Below, piece after piece: positions 24,401 through 36,400 of a stretch of 64,000 nt of DNA (positions are counted from its first letter, which is position 1; every line of letters begins with the position of its first letter). Under the pieces are notes generated by a model. The model did no database searches, was not told where the DNA came from, and saw only the letters and a program-made list of their open reading frames with translations. Origin of the DNA: Saccopteryx bilineata (Eukaryota > Chordata > Mammalia > Chiroptera > Emballonuridae); the NCBI RefSeq assembly GCF_036850765.1, contig NC_089492.1, forward strand, positions 291,856,590 through 291,920,589, in the 5' to 3' direction. The position numbers and the translations under genes are program-made.

Positions 24401-27400
24401 GCCTTCCTTTGGGTTGATTTATTATTTTTCACTCCGTTTTCCGTCAACTAGCTCAGAAGCTTTATCATTTCTACCCTTTTTCATGGTTATCTCCAATTTT
24501 CTTTTAACATCTGTTATTTTAAAAGTTCTAGATAAACCCTTTTCAGAAAAATCAAATGGTTTTTATTAAAATTAAAATGGGAAGCCCTGGCCGGGTAGCT
24601 CCGTCAGTTAGAGTATCATTTTGATATGCCGAGGTGGCGGGTCCCATCCTTAGACAGGGCTCATGTACTAATCAGCCAATGCAGGCATAAATAAGTGTTA
24701 CCACAAGTTCATGTTTCTTGCTCACTCTCTCATATCAATAAATAGAACTTTTGTAAAGACAAAATAAAATTACAGTGGGAAGTACAGTCCCATGCCCACA
24801 CTCCTGCCCACCCTGGAATTCTGCTCTGCAAAAACAGCCCCCCCCTTGTTTTCTGGGGCAGAGGCTAGGAAACTGTGGCCCACGGCCTGGTTTTGTAAAT
24901 AAAGTTTTATTGGAACACAGCTGTGCCATTTATTTATGTATTATCTGTGGATGCTTTCATGTTACCAGGACTAAGAGAACAGACAATGGCCCACAAATCC
25001 GAAACACATACTTGCTATCTGTCCCTTCACAGAGAAATACTGCCAGGCCCTGGACTGGGTGACTGCTCACGTTTTAACCTAGACTTGGAGCCCTCCCTCT
25101 ATGATCATATTAGATCAAGGGAGGCACACGTTTGTGATTAACACCCCAGCTCTTAAGTCTGAGCCCCGGCAGATGGGGGACTCCAGAGAGGGGGACCCTG
25201 GGACTGGAGCCGGCAAGTCAGGGGAGCCCCTGTCTCCCTCCTGCTCAGAAATGAGTCTTGCTGGGGTCCCTGTGTGTTGGTTCCCCCAGGATCAGCCCAT
25301 ACTACTGAGGAGGGCCCCCGTAGCTCCCCAGGACTCCGGCACTGCAGTAGAATGCCAGCACCCTCCCAAGCTGTCCCTAAGGTCCCTGGGAGCCAGTGGC
25401 TGGAGGCCAGAGCTGTGTGTGCTGTGTTTCTCCTCAGGGAAGCAGCTGCCACTACTTACCAGCCGGCTGTGCTTTTCCCAGGAAGAGAAGATCCCAAAAC
25501 GAAAACCCCGAGGTAGCCTCGCCTTCCCCACCAGACATGCCCATACGGGCTTGGCCTATGCGGAAGGAAGGGCAGGGAGCCCACAGCCAGGCTGTGTCCA
25601 CTGCAGGCCTAGGGCATGCAGCAGGGGGTGGGGCCTTGCACTGGACACCCAGAATCCCATGGAAAGAGAGGACAATGGAGGGGAAGCAGCCGTGAGCACC
25701 TGCTGGATGCAAGGTGCTCCTGGGCACCAGGAGCCAACACAAGTCATGCTGCCCCCGGGCTTGGGCACTGCCCCTGATGCCAGGCTGGGGCACATTTATG
25801 CAACCAGCTGGTAGGGCAAGGCGTGCAGAGCCGGCAGCACAAGTAGCCTGCCTGGAGGAGGTGGCACCTGATGGGGGGGAGAGCTGCTGAGAGCAGACAA
25901 GCAGGAAGGCATAACAGCTGGCTTCAGCTCTGGGGGCCTGGTGCAGCTGCAAAGGTCAAGAAAAAATGAGGCCCACCCTCACTCAAGACCTCAGGCCTGG
26001 ACTACCTGGGGCTACATGCGTGGCTGCCTGTGGGACTTCCCCTCAGGGCCCTAGGCTGGACCCATCACAGGGACTAGAGATGGTGCGGAGGCCAGGTCTC
26101 ACCATTTCACTCCCTCCTGGGCCCTGCCCCTTGCCAGCCCTCACTTGCTCCCCACCCGTGCCCACCTCACTTCCCTGGGGTTCACACTGCTTTTTGCCCA
26201 CAGCCATCAAAGGACCCAAGGAGAAAGGTGAGATCTGCAACACCCCTGGCTGTGTGCTAGCAGGTAAGCCCCCTTCTCTCCATGCTGTCCACAGCCCTGC
26301 CCAGGCACTGGGCTGCAGGTGACGCTGGCACAGGCCCACTCGGGGCTGAGGGGGCAGCCACGAGATGCGGCACTGGGAGAAGGCAGGCCCTGTCTCTGCA
26401 AGCCTGGGACTGTACAGTGGGTGGGGAGCCCGGGTTCTGCTCCCCACCCTCACCCCTCTCCTAGGGGCCACCCCTGCCTGCTCAGGCCCCTGGCCTCACA
26501 GGACCCCAGGGGGCCTTTTCCTGCATTTACAGAGAGAATGGTCACCCATGTGCACAGCCTCGATCAGGTTTTCTCCCAGGAATGGTCTCCAAAATGGCGG
26601 TCCTAGGCTACTAGTTGCAGATTTTACCAAGTGAAAATGGTGTGAGGGAACCCCAGTGGAAAAGCAGTGGGGCTGTGGGTGCTGCTGGTGGTGCTTCCTG
26701 CGAGGGGCCAGCCACGGGGAAGAGAGTCCTGGGGCAGGAGGAGGAGGGCGTCCTGAGGGGTCTAGCTCAGCCACGTCTACATGAGCGGTCAGCCCAGAGC
26801 AGGGCTCCACTGTCCCTGCACACTGGGGATTATGGGCTCAAAGCCATCTCCTTTAATAGAAATCACCCCGCCTCCCACCCAGAGGAAAGAGCAAACCTCT
26901 GAGCCTACAGTCTCAGACCATCTCTTTGCCAGGCTCTGGCCTCTTTAAATTACAGATGAGGGAATGGAGAGATCAGAGAGGTCTCAGGGGTTCAAGGTCA
27001 CATGGCTGATATGTGGTAGCTCTCAACGTTGAATCTCCTGCTTCCAATTTTACTGGGGCTGAGAGAGGGTGGTGAACGCTCCAAAGCATGCCCAGCAGCC
27101 AGTGAATATCGGACAGCCCACCAGGCGTCCACAACCGCGTCTCCTCTCTTCCTCTCCACCCCCTGGGGACGTGCAGCCGCCAGGATTCTCCAGAACATGG
27201 ACCCATCCAAGGAACCGTGTGACGACTTCTACCAGTATGCATGCGGCGGCTGGCTGCGGCACCACGTGATCCCCGAGACCAACTCCCGGTACAGCGTCTT
27301 TGACATCCTGAGGGATAAGCTGGAGGTTGTCCTCAAAGGTGAGCTGGCTGGGACCTGGGGGTGGGCCCCAGTGAGGCTGTACACCTGCCCCTCTCAAGGT

Positions 27401-30400
27401 TGGCAGTGGGGCATATGTGGACAGCCCACTGAGCCCTCCTCCATCCACTGGGTCCTGGGGGGAGGGGAACTCGAGTGGGGACAGCCGGACCACCTGCCGC
27501 TGAGTGTGGTGAGAGCAGGGGGAACCTTGACCTGAGCCCCCACCCATCAGCCGCTCCAGGCCTCTGTCCAGTTCTCTCCTGGGCCCACAGGGGTGCTGGA
27601 GAAATCCACCACCAAGGACCGACCGGCCGTGCAGAAGGCGAAGACGCTGTACCGCTCATGCATGAACAAGGGTGAGCCATGTGGTGGGGACTGCCCTTGC
27701 TTGGACCTGCTGCAGTTCCAGGACCCCCACCTGCAGCATAGTGTGGTGAAGTGGGCGCCACTCGGGCTCAATCAGAGGGCTGTGTGCTGTGTCCCCACCT
27801 GCACACTGTGCCCAGGCTCCCCATGGGGCACAGACTTACTTCCAGAAAAGTGTGTGTGTATGTGCATATATATATATATGTGTATGTGTATGTGTGTGTG
27901 CATAGATGTGTGTACATATGTATATATGTGTATGTGTATATGATATATATGTGTGTGCATATATGTGTGTATGAGCTTATATGTCTGTATGTATGTGCAT
28001 ATACATGTGTGTATTGTATATGAATGTGTATATGTGGGGGTGTGTATAGGTGTATGTGCCTGGGTGGGTGGGTGTATGTGCTTATATGTTTATGTGTGTG
28101 TACGTATATGTGTATGATTGTATATGTCTGTGTGTATTATATATGAGTAAGTGTATATGTATATGTGGATGTGTGTATATGTGTGTAGTGAGTGTTTATG
28201 AGTATATGTATATGTTGTATATGTGTGCATATGTGGGGGTTGTACATGTGTGGGGGTGTATATGTATATGAGTGTATGTGTATATGTGTATGTGTTTATG
28301 TGCATATGTATATGTGAGCATGTGTATATGTGTGTGTGTATATATGTATATGTGGGTGTGTGTATATGTGTGCATGAGTGTGTATGTGGAGGTGTTAATG
28401 AAAAATTTGCTCCTGACACAGGTGGCGAGGTGGGGCAGATTTATTTAAGGCTGAACAGGAACAGGAGCGGGCTGTGCAGGGGGGAGGGAGGTGTGCTCCA
28501 TTCCTCATACTGGCTGGGCACGTGGGGACTTTGCAGCCTAGGAGTGGGCTGGGTGAGTGGACAGGAAATCACCATGAGGAGAGGAGACGTTAGTGGTAGG
28601 AGTCTGCCTAAACCAGCCCGATGGGGCTCTTGCTGAATGCAGGCTTGAGGGGGGGGTCAGACATCGCCTGGAGACAGGGGGCTAGAGACCTTTACCAGAC
28701 GTGGAGGCTGGGAGTCCAGCAGGGTTCTTGCTGAGCTTGAGTTTTATAAGGGAGTGCACCAATGGGCCTTGGAGACGGCCCCAGAGCCTGACTGGGGTCT
28801 GGTCAAAAAAAGTGTAAGTGTGTCCATGTATATGTGTGTGCAGGTGTGTGTGCAGGTGTGTGTGCAGGTGTGTGCACATATCTCTGTGTGTGTCTGTGTA
28901 TGTATTTGTGCATGTGTGTATATATATATGCATTCTGTGTGCACATGAATATGCCTATGTATGTATATATAAATATGTGTCTATATGTAGGTATGTCTGT
29001 GTATTGTGCATATGTGTATGCCTATGTGTGTACACATGTCTATTTGGTGCATGTGTGTACGTATATGTGCAGGCACACATGTATACAAATGTCTGAGTGT
29101 TGTGTGTGTATGTGTGTATGTGTGTCTGTATGTGGCAGGATATATGTGTGTTTGTATATGTACACATGTGGCTCTGTATGCATATATGTGCATGTGTATA
29201 CATGTCTGTGTGTATATTCATATATATGTATATATGTAGGCATATGTGCGTATGTATACGTATATGCATGTCTGTGTGTAATGTGTACATGCCTCTGTGT
29301 GTGTGTGGGTGCGTGCACCATGGAGATGTGCTGCAGGATTTCCTGGTGCTCCAGTGTCTGCTGAGAGCATTTATACACTTAGGAGCCTTTGGCTTGTCCC
29401 CTAAGTCCCTGTTCAGGGGTCAGGGTTCTGGGGGCCATCTTCCCCCTCCTGACACAGGGTTCAGAGCTGGCTGCCTTCTAGGGGTCTCTCGGGGGGCGGG
29501 TTTGTCTTTCCTGTGCCCGAGGGCAGGCTCGTTGAGCCCCAGCCGAATGGGTGGCCCCCCCTGAGCCCCCGGCATTGCAGGTCCAGCCTTGTCTCCGCTC
29601 CTCCCATGGACACTGACAGTCTGTTCCTCCAATGTGGTCAGTCCCCACCAGTTAAAGGGGACTTCCTCCTGTGTTCCCACCTGTACAAAATTTCTGGCCT
29701 GAGACAAAATTTACAAAAGGCTGATGGCCAGACCGTATATAAAAGCCCACCTCTGACCCACAGTCTCCGCCAGGAAGCCAGCCCATCGATCTTCTCGGGA
29801 ACCAGCCCCGGCAGCCACACGCTAACCTGTCCCAGTCGGCCCCAGATGGCAGGGCTCCATCAATCACAAGCAGCCCCCTAAGTTCTGTCCCCACTTCTAA
29901 ACCAGGACCTCCCAGAGGAGCCGAGGGTGCCCCTAGTCCATCCTGCAGACACTATGCTACACGATATTGGTTCCCCCGAGCCCCCCAGGCCCTTTCTCCG
30001 CCAGAGGCGCCCCCCTCCCCTGCCTGCCCCCACATCCCTGTGCTTTCCACCCTGGCATCTCCCTTTATTCCCACGCTCTGCGTTCCCACCTGCACCTCAT
30101 ATCTGGGTCAAGTTCTCCCAAGCTTCCTGCCAGCTCATCACCCCCTGGAGAAGGGATGCCTTACTCTCTGTCCAATGTGCTCAGTCTGCCCCAGGCTGGT
30201 CCCCAGACCCCGCTGGGGTGCCCAGTGTACCCCAGGGAGGGCTCCGACCCATGCTTGCCCCTGGCCCCAGAGCCCCCTCAGACTGGGTCACCCACCTCTG
30301 CTGACCTGCTTGCGGCTCCCAAGCCTGTCCTCCCCTCCTGGCTTCTGTCTGTGTCCTGTGCTGCCGAGTCTGATGGCAAGGTCCGGCTTTGAACTGGATG

Positions 30401-33400
30401 TGCAGCGTCCTCACGGGTTTGTGTGACCATGACATCACACCCACCAGTTATCTGATTGAATAACCACCCACGCCTTCCCCTCCCAGACATAATCGAGAAG
30501 CGAGACTCTCGGCCCCTGCTGGAGATCTTAGAGGTGGTGGGAGGTTGGCCGGTGGCCATGGACAAGTGGAATGACACTATAGGTAAGGCCAGGGCCCAGG
30601 GACAACTTACCCTAAGGGGCGGGAGGCAGAGCCTGGAGTAGCTCTCCGCTGAGGCCTTCCAGGCACATGCTAGGGACTTTGCACCAGTGGTGGGCAGCCT
30701 CCCTGTGGCTGCCCCCCCCAACTCTGAATAGGGTCATCCCTTCCAGACCCCTAAGAAAGATTCATCTCCCAGACTCAGGCCTGGGGCTCCCTGCTCTAGG
30801 GGCGTGAGCTCTGCGCTCTGCAATCTAGTTCAGCCCCAAGTTGGAGGGTGGGCCCCATGCGTCCCCAGGGCTGGCAGCCCCCATCACACACCCTGTTGTG
30901 CCCTGTGGACTGTGAGGGAAGTGCATCCCCCACGTCACCCGGCCCCCCAAGGCCCACCAGAGAACCATGCAGAAGGGGTCCTCTGTGACCCCCAAGGTCT
31001 GAGCTTAGGAGCCCGGGACCCACTGTGTGATGAGGGACTGGGCTGGGACCCCAGGAAACCGGCGGTCTCCAGCAGGGGGCCCTGACTGACTCCCCAGGCT
31101 TCGGCTGGGAGCTGGAGCAGCAGCTGGCAGTGATGAATTCGCACTTCAACAAACGCGTCCTCATCGACCTCTTCGTCTGGAACGACGACCAGAACTCCAG
31201 CCGGCACATTATCTACGTACAAGCCACACCAGGGGCTAGGGGCCGGGCCTCCCTGCCGAGTTGGGGCTCTCACAGGGCAGCAGGGGGACAGACGGCCAGG
31301 GCCAGGGCCCGAGAGGGAGACGAGCCCCGGCTGGGTTCCCAGGGCCTGACGCTGATCCAGGGCTGCAGTTTGGGGGACCAGCTGGCAACAACGCACATCC
31401 TGATCAGAGGCCCGTGGGCCGAGCTGGTTCTCAGGACAAGCTGTTCAGTCCTTTGGCACCTGGGCAGGAGGCTTGACCTCAAAGAGCCACAACTGGCCAC
31501 AAGCAGAAAGCCAGAGACACCCTTGCCCCCCGTGGTACATGTGCCTGCCCTGCAGCCCAGCCCTGGCAGCCCTCTGCCCGTCACTCACCGAGCAGGGCTT
31601 GGCCACCAGGGCACCTGCACTCACCCCAGCATCACCCCGCGTCTAGGTCTTGGGTGGGGAGGATAGGGCCGCTGCCCACTCTGCCAGGCTGTGGGGCCCC
31701 GGCAGCTGGCCCAGGCTCATGCCTTCTGTGTCTGCAGATAGACCAGCCCACCTTGGGCATGCCGTCCCGAGACTACTATTTACAGGAGGGCAGCAACCAG
31801 AAGGTGAGTCTGGGCCAGACCCTAAGACTCCTAGGAAAGGCCCCCAGGCCCTTCCCTGCAGCCCCTCCCCAGTCTGGGCTCCTACTCAGGGCCCAGCTCC
31901 CCTGTGTGTCTGACTGGCCTTTGCCCCCACAGCAGCCTTTGTGAGCACTTGTGTGGGTGGAGCCTGGAACTGTGGGCTGGGGATGAGAGATTTGTCATTT
32001 GTCACCATTGTAGGGAGTGTCCCAACCCTTCAGGGGTAAGTTCAGCTCAGCCCAGCAGCCACGAGTAATGTGCCCGCCAGGGCTGTCACACCGCGGGCTT
32101 CCTGTGTGGGGCACATGGAGACCTGAAGGCAGGCATCCAAGCCCCAGGCTACTCACTCCCTTAGCCACTCTGCTCCAGCAGCGTCCAGAGAAGAACCGAG
32201 GGACCAAACAGTGGCATGGTGGCCAGGGCCAGTGGGGGCAGGGGAGACGGGAAGGAAGGGCAGGTGTGAAATGACCAACTGCAGGCAGACAGCCGCAGCC
32301 CTGAGCTAGGCAGGGGAGGGTGGCCCAGCCAGGAGAAAAGACACGCATGACCACAAGAGGGAGCCGTGGAGTGAGGCGTGGGGCCGGTGACCAGGCAAGA
32401 AAGGCTACTCAGAGCAGCAGCAGCGTCTGGGGCATCGGGAATGGCTCACACAGGACAGTCACAGGCAGTTGTAGTGACCCATTCCTGCCGGCAGTGAAGA
32501 GAGGCCCCATTACGCAGGGCAAAAATGTCCTCAGGGCCCAATTCCTGATCCCCGGCCAGAGGCAAGCCTGGCGAGGGCAGCCCACCCTTAACCCTGGCAC
32601 ACGACAGCCCTGGATGGCCCTGGGCCTTCACTGAGAACCTACTGTGTGCCAGGCAGGCAGCCCAGCAGATCAGGCCTCCGGGTCCCATGGAAGCCCAGGG
32701 ATGTGGTATCTCCTGCTGGAAGGGAGGGAGAGGGGCATTCAGCCCTGAGTTGTCTGGGCGGGGCCTCAGCCGGAGCCGGGATCAGGTCCATGAAGCAGGC
32801 ATGTCAGCCTACGGGACAGGCCTGTCCACCCCCGGGCAGGCCTGTCGGGGAGCGTGAGCCTCAGCCGAGTGCCTGACCAGGGAGCGCTGCAGTCTGCAGT
32901 GCCCCTCTCTCCACTGGCCCCTGTGGCCAGCGAGCTGAGGTTGGCCGACAAGCATCCTGGGGACCCGTTTCGTGTCACATGCCCCACCCACCCCACAGAG
33001 AGCACCATGGGAGCCCGGGGGCCCAGGCTGCCCAACTCCATCTTGGGTCCTCGGCCCAGGTGCGCAAAGCCTACCTGCAGTTCATGATGTCGGTGGCCTC
33101 AATGCTGCGGGCGGACGTGAACCTACCCACGAACAGCAACCTGGTGCAGGAGGACATGGTGCAGGTGCTCAACCTGGAGACGCAGCTAGCCAACGTGAGG
33201 CTGGGCCCGCGGGTGGAGTTTGGAGGTGGGGAGGCACACCTGGGCCCTGGCCACCGTGCCCCTGTCACAGCCCAGCCCCCGATGCAGGCCACAGTCCCCC
33301 AAGAAGAGAGGCACGATGTCACCGCCCTGTACCATAGGATGGAGGTGGAGGAGCTCCAGAACAAGTTTGGACTGAAGGTAGGACAGGGCTGGGCAGGCTG

Positions 33401-36400
33401 TGGGGGGACCATGTAGTGCTGGGCCTCAGCCGGCCCGGAGGAGGCCGCCCAGGGGCACACCCGGCCCAGACCTCTCTGTTTCCTACCTCTCTCATTTAAG
33501 CCTCAGAAATACTCACAACCCTGAGCAGGGATCCCTGAAACTGGCCACCCAAACAGGGACATTTTCACACTGGGACAGCAGGTGTCAACGAGGCTGTCTG
33601 AAAACAGGGGCCACACTGTCCGTATAGTACGTGCTATGATGACCCCAGTTTTCTGAGCAGGAAACAGGCTGGGAGGGGTCACTGACTCAAGCTGAGGAGA
33701 TTGCCACCCACCCAAGTCCTGCCCTAAACCCCAGCATGCCTCTGCCCCTGATGAAGGCTGCCCCCCCATGCCAGATCCTCGAGCCCTCCCCTGGCCACTG
33801 GCCACACCGTATGCTTTAGGGCTGAGCTCAGGAGGGTCCTCATCCTGCAGACGGCAGGGCAGGAATGCCCTTCTAGCCATGGCCAGCCACTGCCAAGTCA
33901 GAGGGGGTAGGGCATGGCTGGGGATGGGGCCCAAGTCACAGGGAAGAGGTTGGGACCAACCCAAGACTAGAGTTTTAAAATAGTCTCAATTAATCGACTT
34001 ACCAAAGATGGACCCACCTTTTCTTCACGGTCCGTCCCCACCTTTTCTTCACAGCACATGTTCTACGTGAGAAATCCTTGTCTATCCCTGCACACCCCCC
34101 ACAACCTGACTGAAGTCTACAATCAGCTTTGAGTTTATTCTTTTATATATACAATGTAGAAATCATTTCTATCATTCGGTTTTGATGGTTCTGATGTTCG
34201 GGTGACCTAGCACCATTTATTGAAAAGGCACGCCTCACCCCCTTGGCACTGTTCTGCATGCCACCTCTGCTTAAAATCAAACGTGTGTGTGTATCATGTG
34301 TCGCATGTGTGTGCGTACCTGTGCGTCTGAATGCTCTCTATGCCACTAGTTTCTTTGTCTGCCAAGTGCCAACCACCCCCAACCCCATGGCTATAACTTT
34401 GAGATATTCTTCCTCTTTTGCATTTTGTTACAAAACTCAGAGACAGTGTGTCAATTCCACACATAAGCTGACTGGAGATTTTGGTATGAGCTGCTTTGAA
34501 TCTAAGTATCAATTGGGGAGGGGTGACATCTTTACTGTTGAGCCTTCTAATCCATGAACCTAGTATGTATTTCGGTATGTTTATGTTCTCTGACATTTCT
34601 CTCCGTGGGTTTATAGTTTTTTATTTCAAGCCCTTCCACACCTTTCATGAGATTTATTCCTTGTTTGTTACTTAAGTTCTTGTAAATGGTATCATTTCGT
34701 CATGTATCTTTTTTGCCGCTGGGATACAGAAGCAAGGACCTTGTATCCAGCAATTTGATGCAATGCCCATCCTCAGTTCTTAATACCTCTATGTTCTATG
34801 CACACAAAATTCTTATCCTTGGTGAAAAGGAACAGTTTTATTTCTTCCCTGTCAAGCCCTACTGCTGGGACATCCAGCCTGATGCTGAAGTCACAATAGA
34901 GTTTGGCTTATTACCATATTTCCCCATGTATAAGACACTCTCATGTATAAGACACACCTTAATTTGGGTCCTGAAATTTGAAGAAAAAAAAAGTATTACA
35001 TAAAGTTGTTGAAATCAAGTTTTATTCATCATAAAATTCATACAACTCCTCATCACTGTCAAAACTCCCATCTACTAGCTTGTCCTCATCTGTGTGATGA
35101 CGAATCACTGTCTTCAACAATAAGCGCGAAAACAAGCGCGAAAAAGCGGGAAATGCAAGTAAAAAATCTACAACCACTGTGTAAGATGCACCTGGTTTTT
35201 AGATACCAATTTTTTGGGAAAAGTGTGCATCTTATACATGGGGAAATACGGTATGTAGGACACTATTTCCCATTTCTTCTTTAGTTGTTCTTGCTCAGTT
35301 GTGTTTTTTCCAGGAATCATACCATTACAGCTTGAGTTTTCAAACGTAGTGGTATAATCTCTTCTCCTTTGATCATCTGTAGGCTCTGTAGTAATGTCAC
35401 CCACCTTTTTTCCTGACTCTGCTTGTCTGCACCTTCTCTCTAGTTTCTTGGATATTTTGTGGTGGGGCTGGATGTCTTGGATGCTCAGGTGCTGTGCCGA
35501 CCTCTCTCTGTCTCCCAGTCTCTCTCTCTCACTCATTCCTTTCTCCCCCAGGGATTTAATTGGACCCTCTTCATACAATCTGTGCTGTCCTCTGCCAACA
35601 TCGAGCTGCTACCAGATGAAGAGGTGGTAGTCTATGGCGTCCCCTACCTCCAGAACCTGGAAGACGTCATGGATATCTTCTCAGCCAGGTAAGCTCCCCA
35701 GGAAATGTCCCAGGAGGCCTTCACATCTGTCCCCCTCTCCCAAGAGACCCTCCTTTCAGGAGAGAAACCCCACAGAGCATTGACTCTGAGGCATGGAGGT
35801 CAGGTGGGGCAGGAGGGGCTAAGTGTTAATGGCCTAGAAGACTTACATTGGAGACATAAACTCTCCCTTGAAGCAGATCAAGCATCTGGAGTCAGACAGG
35901 CTATATCTGGCAGGGTGGGGGGATGTCTTGGAGTTTTCTTCACCACGTTGAATGAAACCACTGCTTGGGATTGAACTTGCTGCCCGAGGACCCATAAACC
36001 ATATTCCTGCCTCCCTCCCTAGGCAAACCCCACTCACCTGTCCTGTCCGCCCTCTGCTCCCGCCCACAGGACCATGCAGAACTACCTGGTCTGGCGCCTG
36101 GTGCTGGATCGCATTAGCAGCCTGAGCCAGCGGTTCAAGGACGCACGCGCACACTACCACAAGGTGCGTGAGACCCACACCTGTGACTCTGGCCCCGCCC
36201 TGAGCCCAGCCATCATTCCTGAGCCAGTGTATCATACCGAGCACCAGCTGTGGACTGAGCACCGAGGTGTTGGGGGCAGAGCGATGGAAGGGGCCAAAGA
36301 GGCACTAGCCATCTTGGGGAAGACGGACACTAGGCAGTCAACAAGCCAGAGATTAGCTGTTTCGGAGCCAACTAGTGTGACAGCGCGGGGATGAGGGCAG

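Noticed and set aside
27880..29378. Several 60-180-codon Cys/Tyr/Val- or Thr/His-rich open frames at 27.9-29.4 kb
   Set aside because: They are translations of TG/TA microsatellite and show no start context or homology.
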